Source: Mitsuaria sp. WAJ17
Lineage (GTDB): Bacteria > Pseudomonadota > Gammaproteobacteria > Burkholderiales > Burkholderiaceae_C
Assembly: GCF_014174515.1 (NCBI RefSeq)
Contig: NZ_JACJUG010000004.1
Span: 1 to 64,000, forward strand
Direction of reading: 5' to 3'
DNA length: 64,000 nucleotides
In this document: piece after piece, positions 42,901 to 49,730 of the stretch
Layout: the number at the start of each line of letters is the position of its first letter
Position numbering within the stretch: position 1 is the stretch's first letter
Notes under the pieces: generated by a model
What the model saw: only the letters and a program-made list of their open reading frames with translations
Databases searched by the model: none
What the model was told of the DNA's origin: nothing
Position numbers and translations under genes: made by a program

Positions 42901-43778
42901 GGGCCACCGTCGGCCTGGAGCAGAACTTCTTCGACCTGGGCGGCGACTCGCTGGTCGCGCTGGCCATCCTCAGCGCCCTGGAGGACCGCCTGGGGCGCCG
43001 CCTGCCCCTGCAGCTGATGGTGGACCACCCTACCGTGCGCCAGCTGGCCTTCGCCCTTGCCGCGCCGCAAGCCGCGGAGGGTGTGCTCCTGCCCCTGAGC
43101 CGCGACATGCAGGCCCCGCGCCTCTACGTGGCCGCCTCCGGCCATGGCGACGTGTTGCGCCTGCAGGCCCTGGCGCGCGCGCTCGAAGGCCGGCTGAGCG
43201 TGCTGATGCTGCAGCCTCCCCGCGAGGCCCCTGCGCGGATGGATGCGCTGGCCGAGGTCTATGCCGATGCCATAGCCAGCGAGCCGGGCACGTGCTTCTG
43301 GCTGGCCGGCTTCTCCGTGGGCGGGGTAAGCGCCCTGGCCTGTTGCCGGGCGCTGGAGACCCGCGGGCTGGCGCCGCAGGGCCTGGTGCTGCTGGACAGC
43401 ATCCATCCCGAGGCTGTGATCGGCGGCACCAGCTCCTGGCGCGCCCTGGGCTGGCTGGTCCGGCGCCTGCATGTGCAGGACCTCAGTATGAACGGCCGCA
43501 GGCTGGGCGCCATGTTCGCCGATCCCGGCCTCGTGGCCCAGGTCATGGCCCTGCGTAGCCACCGGATCGAGGCCTGCGCCAGCCCGGTCTGGCTGCTCAA
43601 GACCACCGGCCTGCTGCGCTGGAACCGCCTGCTGTTCCAGGGCTGGCAGCGGCTCTTCGGCGAGCGGCTGCGCAGCACCGTGGTGCGCGGCCTGCATGGG
43701 TCCATGTTCGAGCCCGAGCATGTGCAGCACCTGGCCGACAGCCTGCTGGCGCTGATGGGCACCAGGCTCGAGCCATGA
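39939..43778 (+). CDS. single-module non-ribosomal peptide synthetase (C-A-T-TE)
   Basis: 1279 residues. Condensation domain (about 10-430) with FHHLVMDGWS, whose catalytic His137 is in the intact HHxxxDG. Adenylation domain (about 460-930): LLFTSGSTGRPKAV, NVYGPTEACIF, GRLDRQLKLRGYRVD and NSSGKLLLD. Thiolation domain with phosphopantetheine Ser1004 in FDLGGDSLVAL. Thioesterase with Ser1126 in LAGFSVGGVSAL and a late HGSMF histidine. By hand alignment the A-domain pocket reads D-P-V-A-A-C-V-I-F-K, which I do not recognise. One module with a condensation and release domain could join an acyl or aminoacyl donor to one amino acid. It is coupled to the cNMP-patatin and to a VTT membrane protein; GGAGG ribosome site. 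Confidence 0.93.
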   Translation: MSEAQGTLPLSLSQREVWLDQRAWPGSVHLHIGGFAFLHGPLDAALLRLSLQQLVDENEALRLQPLPEEGAQRLLETLAAPLDILPLDPGQDARTAMLDWWRGECHQRFDLRQAPPWRCVLLTDGHALHGLSIRFHHLVMDGWSTQLFMQRWTERYAQLQQDLTPTREEPGAYLAFIESGRDYLGSATCLRDADYWARQWPALQEPALPPRHALRAPDRLPRAHVARLQVQRRELQPLQAALQAQDASLFDAALSAIALYLQRSRGIEHLAVGMPSLNRGGARWRQTLGMFVSVQPLLLRLQPQMSIGALLAEGRHQARTGLRHARYPLSETAHRLQLMRSGRDSLLDVMVSLERQSYALGFGACRLEQARQSFAEEARYPLALTLCEFGDAEEVELVLELSERCFEADEAELLLRRLWHLMKLMPGSLNSPLDAPSLMPEEESWALIHGLHKNLASTEAPQPVWLQFSRQAGLNPEAVALVWDDAAGQAQSMSYAELQQRSLALASCFLGAGIRQGQVIALLVDRSPALLAALFAAWRCGACALPLSTELPQDRLAELLEIASPALLLGSRPDVLRWSSGALPGVSLTPLGEVLDTPAPPGLASAARPLHDAAYLLFTSGSTGRPKAVRMGHDALARRLAWLARRWQIGPQDRSVQQVQPSFDPALVELLLPLVQGGSVALMPPGRHHPERLAAFMQRHRASFCALVPSSLAGLLTGLQKHPVPSLRVACCGGEVLAPALSNRFLAETGAALFNVYGPTEACIFASAWPCEPWPETEALPLGPAVDDTRIYVLDERQRPQPFGVSGEVWLAGPTLALGYLDPQDTAAAFVPDPFHPGERMYRSGDRGWLDVQGRLHFAGRLDRQLKLRGYRVDLGDVEAACLKLPGVHQAAVQCLDAGDGPRLHAWLAGPRAQAEPTLAALLRQRLPDYMVPAHLTLLPELPLNSSGKLLLDQLPPPARAAASMAEAPAATALEAELQGLWREHLKRATVGLEQNFFDLGGDSLVALAILSALEDRLGRRLPLQLMVDHPTVRQLAFALAAPQAAEGVLLPLSRDMQAPRLYVAASGHGDVLRLQALARALEGRLSVLMLQPPREAPARMDALAEVYADAIASEPGTCFWLAGFSVGGVSALACCRALETRGLAPQGLVLLDSIHPEAVIGGTSSWRALGWLVRRLHVQDLSMNGRRLGAMFADPGLVAQVMALRSHRIEACASPVWLLKTTGLLRWNRLLFQGWQRLFGERLRSTVVRGLHGSMFEPEHVQHLADSLLALMGTRLEP

Positions 43779-44470
43779 GCCGCACCACGCTGGCACCGGC
43801 CCTGAGGTGGCGCCTGACCCTGCTGATCGCCCTGCTGGCAGGCCTGCTGCTACTGGGCTGGGCCTGGCACCAAGAGCGCTGGCAGGCCTGGCTGCGCGGC
43901 GGCGAGGCCCTGCTGTGGCTGCGCGCGCAGGCCGCAGCCCTGGGGCCGCTGGCTGTCTGGCTGATGATGAGTGCCGCCCTGTGCCTGGCCCTGCCCCTGG
44001 TGCTGCTGAGCATGCTGGTGATCGCCGCCTTCGGCCCGACCTGGGGCATGGCGCTGTGCTTTGCGGGCGCAGGGCTGGCCGCGCTGGTGAGCCACCGCAT
44101 CGGCCATCTGCTGGGCCATGAGCTGCTGCTGCGCCTGGCCGGGCCGCGGGTGAGGCTGCTCAGCGAGACCCTGGGCCGCCGCGGCCTGCTGGCGGTGGTC
44201 CTGATGCGCCTGACGCCCATTGCACCCTTCGCGGTGGTGAACATGGTGGCCGGCGCCACCCACATCCGGCCCTGGCAGATGCTGCTGGGCACCTGGATAG
44301 GCATGGCGCCCAGCACCGTGGTGATGGGCCTCTTGCTCGATCCGCTGCTGCGCCTGCTTGGGCGGCTGGACCTGCCGGTGGTGGCAGGCCTCGCTGGCCT
44401 GGCCGCCGCCGGCGCCATGCTGCTGGCCTGGCGCCTGCGGCGCTGGCGGCGTTCGCGCGCTCAGAGCTGA
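43775..44470 (+). CDS. VTT-domain (TVP38/TMEM64, DedA-like) membrane protein
   Basis: 231 residues with about six hydrophobic segments and the VTT core: LALPLVLLSMLVIAAFGPTWG, SHRIGHLLGHELLLRLAG, and VLMRLTPIAPFAVVNMVAGATHIRPWQ, in which the Arg and the Pro-rich re-entrant loop are typical. The broader DedA/VTT superfamily includes lipid scramblases and undecaprenyl-phosphate or phosphatidylethanolamine flippases. Its ATG overlaps the NRPS stop, so it ends the patatin/NRPS/VTT operon and could move a lipid or lipopeptide product across the inner membrane. The last 10 bp overlap the convergent FAH-family gene. Confidence 0.85.
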   Translation: MSRTTLAPALRWRLTLLIALLAGLLLLGWAWHQERWQAWLRGGEALLWLRAQAAALGPLAVWLMMSAALCLALPLVLLSMLVIAAFGPTWGMALCFAGAGLAALVSHRIGHLLGHELLLRLAGPRVRLLSETLGRRGLLAVVLMRLTPIAPFAVVNMVAGATHIRPWQMLLGTWIGMAPSTVVMGLLLDPLLRLLGRLDLPVVAGLAGLAAAGAMLLAWRLRRWRRSRAQS

Positions 44471-45315
44471 GGCCGTGCCTGCACCCGCAGCTGCTGCTCG
44501 CCCAGGCCCTGTACGCCCAGGCGCATCTCGTCGCCCGCCTTCAGGTAGACGGGCGTGGGCTTGCGGCCCATGCCCACGCCGGGCGGCGTGCCGGTGGAGA
44601 TCAAGTCGCCCGGGTAGAGGGTCATGAAGCGGCTGAGGTAGCTCACCAGCTGAGCCACGCCGAAGACCATGGTGCGCGTGCTGCCGCGCTGCATGGGCTG
44701 GCCGTTGAGATCCAGCCAGAGGGTCAGGTCTTGCGGGTCCGCCACCTCGTCTGCCGTCACCAGCCAGGGGCCGACGGGGCCGAAGGTATCGCAGCCCTTG
44801 CCCTTGTCCCAGGTGCCACCGCGCTCCAGCTGGTACTCGCGCTCGGACAGGTCGTTGACCACGCAGTAGCCGGCCACGCAGGACAGGGCCTGGGCCTCGT
44901 CCACATAGCTGGCCTGGCGGCCGATTACGACGCCCAGCTCCACCTCCCAGTCGGACCGCGTCGAGCCGCGTGGCAGCCAGACAGCGTCACGCGCGCCGAT
45001 GGCACAGGAGGGTGGCTTCATGAACAGCACTGGCTCGGCTGGCACTGCCATGCCGGCCTCGGCGGCATGGTCCGCATAGTTGAGCCCCACGCAGAGGAAT
45101 TTGCCCATGCCGCTCCAGGGCAGGCCCAGGCGGATGTCGGGCGGCAGCAGGGGCAGGTGGGCGGGGTCGAGGGCGCGCAGCCGGTCCAGGGCCGTCGGCG
45201 CCAGGGCGGCGCCGTCCAGCACGGCGCAATGGGCGCTGAGGTCGCGCAACTGCCCATCGTGATCAACCAGGCCCGGGCGTTCGGTGCCGGGCGCTCCCCA
45301 GCGCATCAGCTTCAT
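44461..45315 (-). CDS. fumarylacetoacetate hydrolase family protein
   Basis: 284 residues. N-terminal GxxxPG-like region, then the FAH-family core: FLCVGLNYADHAAEAG, VLFMKPPSCAIG, metal ligands in SDWEVELGVVIG (E-x-E) and Asp in GYCVVNDLSEREYQ, and ISTGTPPGVGMGRKP near the end. Family members are Mg-dependent hydrolases, isomerases or decarboxylases of 2-oxo acids in aromatic degradation. This subgroup is close to 2-keto-4-pentenoate/ureidoglycolate-type enzymes; the substrate is unknown. The start at 45315 has an AAGGAGCACGC site. It stands alone. Confidence 0.88.
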   Translation of the reverse strand: MKLMRWGAPGTERPGLVDHDGQLRDLSAHCAVLDGAALAPTALDRLRALDPAHLPLLPPDIRLGLPWSGMGKFLCVGLNYADHAAEAGMAVPAEPVLFMKPPSCAIGARDAVWLPRGSTRSDWEVELGVVIGRQASYVDEAQALSCVAGYCVVNDLSEREYQLERGGTWDKGKGCDTFGPVGPWLVTADEVADPQDLTLWLDLNGQPMQRGSTRTMVFGVAQLVSYLSRFMTLYPGDLISTGTPPGVGMGRKPTPVYLKAGDEMRLGVQGLGEQQLRVQARPQL

Positions 45316-45362
45316 GCGTGCTCCTTGCTTCGAGTGGCCGCGGCAGTCTACGGCCCCCGGCC

Positions 45363-45788
45363 TCAGGACAGCTTGTAGGTCTGCAGATGAATGCTGGTTT
45401 CGGTGGCGCCGATGCCCTTGATCAGTCGCACCCTCTCCAGCACCTCGGCCAGCTCGCCCAGGGTCGCGGCACGCAACTCGGCCAGCAGGTCCCAGCGGCC
45501 ATTGGTGTCGAAGAGGCCGGAGACACCGGGCTCGCCCAGCAGGATGGAGATCACCTCGCGGGTCTTGTTGCCCTCCACCGCGATGCTCATCCAGGCCGTG
45601 ATGGCATTGGGCGTCACATCGGGCCGCAGCTTGACGGTGTAGCCCACGATCACGCCGCTGTCCTCCAGCTTGGCAATGCGGTTGGTCACCGTCCCGCGGG
45701 AAACCTTGAGCTTGGCCGCCAGCGTGGCCACGGTAGCGCGGGCATCCTGGCGCAGCAGCGCCAGCAATTGCTGATCGAGGGTGTCCAT
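45363..45788 (-). CDS. Lrp/AsnC family transcriptional regulator
   Basis: 141 residues from the ATG at 45788 (GGAG seven bases upstream; an in-frame ATG five codons earlier is also possible). N-terminal helix-turn-helix: LDQQLLALLRQDARATVATLA, KVSRGTVTNRIAKLEDSGVI. C-terminal RAM ligand-binding domain: SIAVEGNKTREVISILL, GVSGLFDTNGRWDLLAEL, RLIKGIGATETSIHL. It is divergent from ornithine cyclodeaminase, with a two-site palindromic operator (45848-45881) in between, so it probably controls that gene in response to an amino acid such as ornithine, arginine or proline. Confidence 0.93.
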   Translation of the reverse strand: MDTLDQQLLALLRQDARATVATLAAKLKVSRGTVTNRIAKLEDSGVIVGYTVKLRPDVTPNAITAWMSIAVEGNKTREVISILLGEPGVSGLFDTNGRWDLLAELRAATLGELAEVLERVRLIKGIGATETSIHLQTYKLS

Positions 45789-45847
45789 GAGCGGCTCCGG
45801 CAAATGGCGGGACCTGTGGAGCTCACAGGCCTTGATGGCTTGGATTT

Positions 45848-45881
45848 TGCCATTTTGGCAATTTACACTGCCAAAATGGCA
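45848..45881. promoter_or_regulatory. double palindromic operator between lrp-type gene and ocd
   Basis: Two 13-bp palindromes, TGCCATTTTGGCA (45848-45860) and TGCCAAAATGGCA (45869-45881). Their centres are 21 bp apart, two helical turns, and the pair is itself an inverted repeat. This is the arrangement expected for an Lrp/AsnC dimer-of-dimers site controlling the divergent genes. Confidence 0.72.
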
Positions 45882-45971
45882 GAGAACCTTGAGTTTTTGT
45901 ACAACTCTTGCGCTTCTTTCTAACGCGAGGCTTGAGAAGAATCATGTCCATCACAACAACGGAGACTTCTC

Positions 45972-47018
45972 ATGGCCATGTTGCTGAGCACGCACGACGT
46001 TGCTGCAATGACCCGACGACTGGGCCTGCCCGAGCTGCTGAAGCGCCTGGTGGGCTATCTGGAGGCCGACTACCTGCGCTGGCAGGAGTTCGACAAGACG
46101 CCCCGCGTCGCCGCCCACTCGACGGACGGCGTGATCGAGCTGATGCCCATCGCCGACCACGAGCTCTACACCTTCAAGTACGTCAACGGCCACCCGCGGA
46201 ACTACCGCTTCGGCCTGTCCACCGTGATGGCCTTCGGCGCCCTGGCCGACGTGGCCACCGGCACGCCCCAAGTGCTGTCCGAGCTGACCATCAGCACCGC
46301 GCTGCGCACCGCCGCCACCTCCGTGATGGCCGCCAAGCGACTCGCACGTGCAGATGCCAAGACCATGGCCCTGATCGGCAATGGCGCGCAAAGTGAATTC
46401 CAGGCCCTGGCCTTCCACCACCTGCTGGGCATCGAGGAGATCCGCCTCTTCGACATCGACCCGGCGGCCACCGCCAAGCTGATGCGCCATCTCCAATCCG
46501 TGCCGGGCCTGCGCCTGGTCCCCTGCCAGAGCACCGCCGAGGCGGTGAAGGGGGCGGACATCATCACCACGGTCACGGCCGACAAGACCAACGCCACCAT
46601 CATCACGCCCGAGATGCTGGAGCCCGGCATGCACATCAACGGCGTGGGCGGCGACTGCCCCGGCAAGACCGAGCTGCACCGCGGCGTGCTGGAGCGCTCC
46701 AGCGTCTTCGTCGAGTTCGAGCCCCAGTCGCGCATCGAGGGCGACATCCAGCAGATGCCTGCCGACTTCGCCGTGACCGAGTTCTGGCGCGTGCTCAACG
46801 GCCAGGCGCCGGGCCGCCGCGATGCGCAGGAAGTCACCGTGTTCGATTCCGTAGGCTTCGCGCTGGAGGACTTCTCCATGCTTCGCCTGCTGCGCGACTG
46901 CGCCCGTGAACTGGGCCTGGGCAGCGAGATCAGTCTGGTGCCCCGCATGGCCGATCCCAAAGACCTCTTTGGCGAACTGGTGTCGGCCGAGGCCGGGGAG
47001 CAGCGTCGGGCGGCCTGA
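45972..47018 (+). CDS. ocd: ornithine cyclodeaminase family protein
   Basis: 348 residues. Ornithine cyclodeaminase converts ornithine to proline and ammonia using bound NAD+. The sequence has GTPQVLSELTISTALRTAATS, the dinucleotide-binding MALIGNGAQSEFQALAFHH, DIDPAATAKLM and GMHINGVGGDCPGKTEL with the catalytic Asp, in family order and full length. Some family members are other imino-acid or amino-acid enzymes, but the GGDCPGKTEL motif matches true cyclodeaminases well. The start at 45972 (MAMLLSTHDV) follows the Lrp operator by 90 bp. No other arginine or proline genes are adjacent. Confidence 0.93.
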   Translation: MAMLLSTHDVAAMTRRLGLPELLKRLVGYLEADYLRWQEFDKTPRVAAHSTDGVIELMPIADHELYTFKYVNGHPRNYRFGLSTVMAFGALADVATGTPQVLSELTISTALRTAATSVMAAKRLARADAKTMALIGNGAQSEFQALAFHHLLGIEEIRLFDIDPAATAKLMRHLQSVPGLRLVPCQSTAEAVKGADIITTVTADKTNATIITPEMLEPGMHINGVGGDCPGKTELHRGVLERSSVFVEFEPQSRIEGDIQQMPADFAVTEFWRVLNGQAPGRRDAQEVTVFDSVGFALEDFSMLRLLRDCARELGLGSEISLVPRMADPKDLFGELVSAEAGEQRRAA

Positions 47019-47349
47019 GGCGCGCCCCACCCATCGGGGCGGCCCTCACTCCCCCGATGGAGCGATAGGGCCCAGCCCCCACCTGCCCCGAAGATGCCTG
47101 CCCAGCGGCGGTGCCTGTGTGTGGCACCGCCCTGCTGGCAGACGCATGGAGGTGGTGCATGAGTTCGGATCTGCGACGGGTGCTGGGCGTCCAGGCCCTG
47201 GCCTTGCTGGCGGCGCTGCTCTGCATTCTTCATGAGGCGGCGCCGGCGACAGCGCCGGACAAGCAAGCGCCGGTGCCCGTGGGCACGGGCCTGGGCCCGG
47301 CCCTGCGAAGCGACCGCCCTGCGGGGGCCGCCTCGACACTCGGGCCGCC
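47019..47349. other. 331-bp region after ocd
   Basis: Between ocd and the AP2-like gene lie a perfect 8-bp stem-loop (47108-47130) and a short possible gene starting at 47159. Nothing else recognisable. Confidence 0.5.
47108..47130 (+). terminator. stem-loop downstream of ocd
   Basis: GCGGTGCC (47108-47115) pairs perfectly with GGCACCGC (47123-47130) over a TGTGTGT loop. No T tract follows, so its role as a terminator is uncertain. Confidence 0.4.
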
Positions 47350-47413
47350 TCAGGCGGCCATGCTCGCCTTGAAGGCGCGCGCCTCCCGGCGCTTGGCCTT
47401 GGTGGCCTCCTGA
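47159..47413 (+). CDS. possible small membrane protein
   Basis: An 84-codon frame beginning ATGAGTTCG with GGAGGTGGTGC just upstream. Residues 8-22 (VLGVQALALLAALLCIL) would form one membrane helix or signal anchor, followed by an Ala/Pro-rich tail. The ribosome site and hydrophobic start argue for a real gene. Against it, the tail overlaps the opposite-strand gene at 47350 by 64 bp and could simply be a mirror frame. No homology recognised. Confidence 0.35.
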   Translation: MSSDLRRVLGVQALALLAALLCILHEAAPATAPDKQAPVPVGTGLGPALRSDRPAGAASTLGPPQAAMLALKARASRRLALVAS

Positions 47414-47877
47414 CGGTAGAGCTCCTCGGCTTCCTGGCGCAGCACCACGGCCTTTTCCAGGGCCTGCATGTAGCGCTCCACGGTGTAGGTGGACTCAGAA
47501 GCGATGTAGACGCTGCGACGACGCGCCGGCTCGCCATAACGGGGCAGGAGCACGGTGAAACTGCAGTCCCTCAGCTTGCCGCGGCGCTGGCGCACGATGG
47601 GGCCGGAAATGCCCACCGGTAGCTCGCTGGTCTTGTTGGCATTGGGTTCTGGTTTGAGACGGGTGGGCGCCGGCAGCTTGGCCACGCGCTTGAGCAGTTC
47701 CTTGGTCGCCGCAGCGAGGGCACCGCCGGCACCGCCGGGGAACTTGCTGTCCGAGTAGAACTTGGTGCCGCCGTAGCGCAGCTGCCAACCGTGGGTGGAC
47801 CTGGAATCGATGCGCTGAACGCCCTGTGGAACGGTGAACTGTTCACCGGTGTGGATCAATACTTCTCTGGTTTTCAT
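47350..47877 (-). CDS. unknown protein with AP2-like DNA-binding features
   Basis: 175 residues from the ATG at 47877. Basic overall. The stretch GWQLRYGGTKFYSDSKFPGG with a following Ala/Lys helix, and a second stretch with GKLRDCSFTVLLPRYGEPAR and a long basic helix (QALEKAVVLRQEAEELYRQE), recall the two-copy AP2/ERF-like domains found in some phage and proteobacterial proteins, where a three-stranded sheet is followed by a helix. The resemblance is weak and seen by eye only. No neighbour gives a functional hint. Other possibilities are a lineage-specific nucleoid or RNA-binding protein. Confidence 0.55.
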   Translation of the reverse strand: MKTREVLIHTGEQFTVPQGVQRIDSRSTHGWQLRYGGTKFYSDSKFPGGAGGALAAATKELLKRVAKLPAPTRLKPEPNANKTSELPVGISGPIVRQRRGKLRDCSFTVLLPRYGEPARRRSVYIASESTYTVERYMQALEKAVVLRQEAEELYRQEATKAKRREARAFKASMAA

Positions 47878-47993
47878 GAGGTATCCCCATACAACTGGAT
47901 AACTCCCTGTGTGCGCTAGTGTAACGACCCTGTCACAGAAGCAGACTTGTGTCGTTAGGAAAGGGGACGGCGCCTGCGGGCTGGATGCCACAG

Positions 47994-48009
47994 TGTCACC
48001 TGCGTGACA
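47994..48009. promoter_or_regulatory. TGTCAC-CTGC-GTGACA inverted repeat
   Basis: Perfect 6-bp inverted repeat in the 291-bp divergent region between the AP2-like gene and dsbA; a further TGTCAC occurs near 47932. Possible operator; no regulator assigned. Confidence 0.35.
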
Positions 48010-48168
48010 AGCACCTGCACTGCGCCCAACCCTCCCGGCGCCCCCCCCCGCTCAGCTTGCGGTGACTCGAAACTTAGGTCCGACTGAAGCCCGACTGAAG
48101 CCCGACTGCCCCCGGTGGCCATGGGCCGCTGATCCTGCACAATGCGGCATCTGTCACCGAGAGGGTCT

Positions 48169-48801
48169 ATGCAAAGGCGTCAATTCATCATCCAGGGCAG
48201 CGCCAGCCTGTCCATGCTCGCCGTGCCCGCACTGGGCCAGGCCCAGGCCCGGCCGGTCGAGGGCAAGCAATACCTCAAGCTGAGCGCGCCCCTTCCCGGC
48301 GTGGCCGCTGACGGCGAGGTCGTGGAGTTCTTTTCCTACACCTGCCCGCATTGCCATGCCTTCGAGCCTTCGGTGCAGCAGTGGCTGACGCGCAAGCCGG
48401 CCAAGGTCCAGTTCAAGCGTGTGCCGCTGGTCATCAATCCCATCGCCAGGGTCACGCAGAAGGTCTACTACGCCCTGGAAGCCATGGGGCAGGTGGAGGC
48501 CCTGCACAGCCGGGTCTTCAATGCCGTGCAGGCCGACCTGAGCAAGTTCCAGAGCCTCGAAAGTGCCCAGGCAGAGCTGGTGAAGCTGGGCGTGGATGGC
48601 GCCCGCTTCAAGCAGATGGCGGAGTCCTTTGGCGTGCAGTCCAAGTGTCAGCAGGCCACCAGCGCGGGTCAAGCGGTCGCCAGCCATGGCGTGCCCACGG
48701 TCGTGGTCAACGGCCGCTGGGTGACCAGCCCCTCGATTGCACAGGGCTATCCCGAAGCCCTGGCCGCCATCGACCATCTGCTGACCCTGCCGCGGGCCTG
48801 A
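48169..48801 (+). CDS. dsbA: thiol:disulfide interchange protein DsbA
   Basis: 210 residues, periplasmic oxidase that introduces disulfide bonds into exported proteins. The signal peptide looks Tat-like or Sec-type (QRRQFIIQGSASLSMLAVPALGQAQA). The thioredoxin active site is SYTCPHCHAF with Cys59 and Cys62, and the cis-Pro loop is SHGVPTVVVNGRWV. Length is normal for DsbA. The start at 48169 has GAGAGGGTCT upstream. It is followed 5 bp later by the ybiB-like gene, so the two are co-transcribed. No DsbB gene is nearby. Confidence 0.95.
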   Translation: MQRRQFIIQGSASLSMLAVPALGQAQARPVEGKQYLKLSAPLPGVAADGEVVEFFSYTCPHCHAFEPSVQQWLTRKPAKVQFKRVPLVINPIARVTQKVYYALEAMGQVEALHSRVFNAVQADLSKFQSLESAQAELVKLGVDGARFKQMAESFGVQSKCQQATSAGQAVASHGVPTVVVNGRWVTSPSIAQGYPEALAAIDHLLTLPRA

Positions 48802-48806
48802 GTCAC

Positions 48807-49730
48807 ATGGCGGGCTACGGTGCGCTGATCAAGGAAGTCGGGCGCGGCGCACGGGGTGCACGCAGCCTGGACCGATCGCAGGCCGCGGCGCTGTATGGCG
48901 ACATGCTTGACGGCCGGGTGCCGGACATGGAACTGGGCGCCTTGCTGATCGCCCTGCGCATCAAGGGCGAGAGCTGCGAGGAGTTGCTGGGCTTCCACGA
49001 GGCTCTGCAGGCCCGCACCGCCCGCCTCACGCTGCCCGCTGGACCGCGCCTGGTCCTCCTGCCCGCCCTCAACGGCGCCCGCAAGCTGGCCAATCTGATG
49101 CCCCTGGTGGCGCTGCTGCTGACGCAGCGGGGCGTGCCTGTGCTGATCCATGGTCGCCATGACTTCGACAGCCGGGCGGACTCCTTCGAGCTGCTGCAGG
49201 CCCTGGGCCTGGAACAGACCGGCGACCTGCACAGTCTGTCAGCCGCCCTGGCGACCGGCAGGCCGGCGGTCGCCCGCCTGGGCCTGCTGTGCCCCGGTCT
49301 GGATGCGCTGATGGCCCTGCGCCAGCGCCTGGGCGTGCGCAACAGCGCCCACATCATGGCCAAGCTGCTGGACCCGGCGCCCGGGCGCAGCCTGCGGGTG
49401 GTGGCGGTCACCCATCCCGAGTACCTGGACAGCATGAGCGAGGCCCTGCCCGCCCTGTGCCGGGACAGCAACGGGCGGGCCCTGCTCATGCGCGCCTGCG
49501 AAGGCGAGGCCCATGCCCACCTGCGCCGCAAGGCCTGGATGCAGCGCTTTGGCCCGGATGGCAGCACCGAGCTTCAAACGGGCGACGATGACCTGAACCA
49601 GCCGCTGCTGGAACTGCCCGGCATCCAGGACAACGCCGCCCTGGTTCAGGACTTCCTCGCGGGCCGGCGCCCCCTGCCGGCCCGCATCGAGGAGCAGGTC
49701 CAGGCCCTGGAGGCGCTGGCCAGGGACTGA
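48807..49730 (+). CDS. YbiB-like DNA-binding protein of the TrpD2 family
   Basis: 307 residues with the glycosyltransferase family 3 / anthranilate phosphoribosyltransferase-like fold: ALIKEVGRGARGARSLDRSQ, the small helical domain MELGALLIALRIKGESCEELLGF, then LPALNGARKLANLMPLVALLL and VPVLIHGRHDF. The canonical PRPP-binding motifs of TrpD are absent, as in the TrpD2/YbiB group, which in E. coli binds nucleic acids and is LexA-regulated. No LexA-like site was noticed here. It is encoded 5 bp after dsbA. Confidence 0.85.
   Translation: MAGYGALIKEVGRGARGARSLDRSQAAALYGDMLDGRVPDMELGALLIALRIKGESCEELLGFHEALQARTARLTLPAGPRLVLLPALNGARKLANLMPLVALLLTQRGVPVLIHGRHDFDSRADSFELLQALGLEQTGDLHSLSAALATGRPAVARLGLLCPGLDALMALRQRLGVRNSAHIMAKLLDPAPGRSLRVVAVTHPEYLDSMSEALPALCRDSNGRALLMRACEGEAHAHLRRKAWMQRFGPDGSTELQTGDDDLNQPLLELPGIQDNAALVQDFLAGRRPLPARIEEQVQALEALARD

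Noticed and set aside
39869..43558. A second long plus-strand frame through the NRPS gene
   Set aside because: All NRPS core motifs lie in the other frame; this one is an Arg/Pro/Ala-rich shadow.
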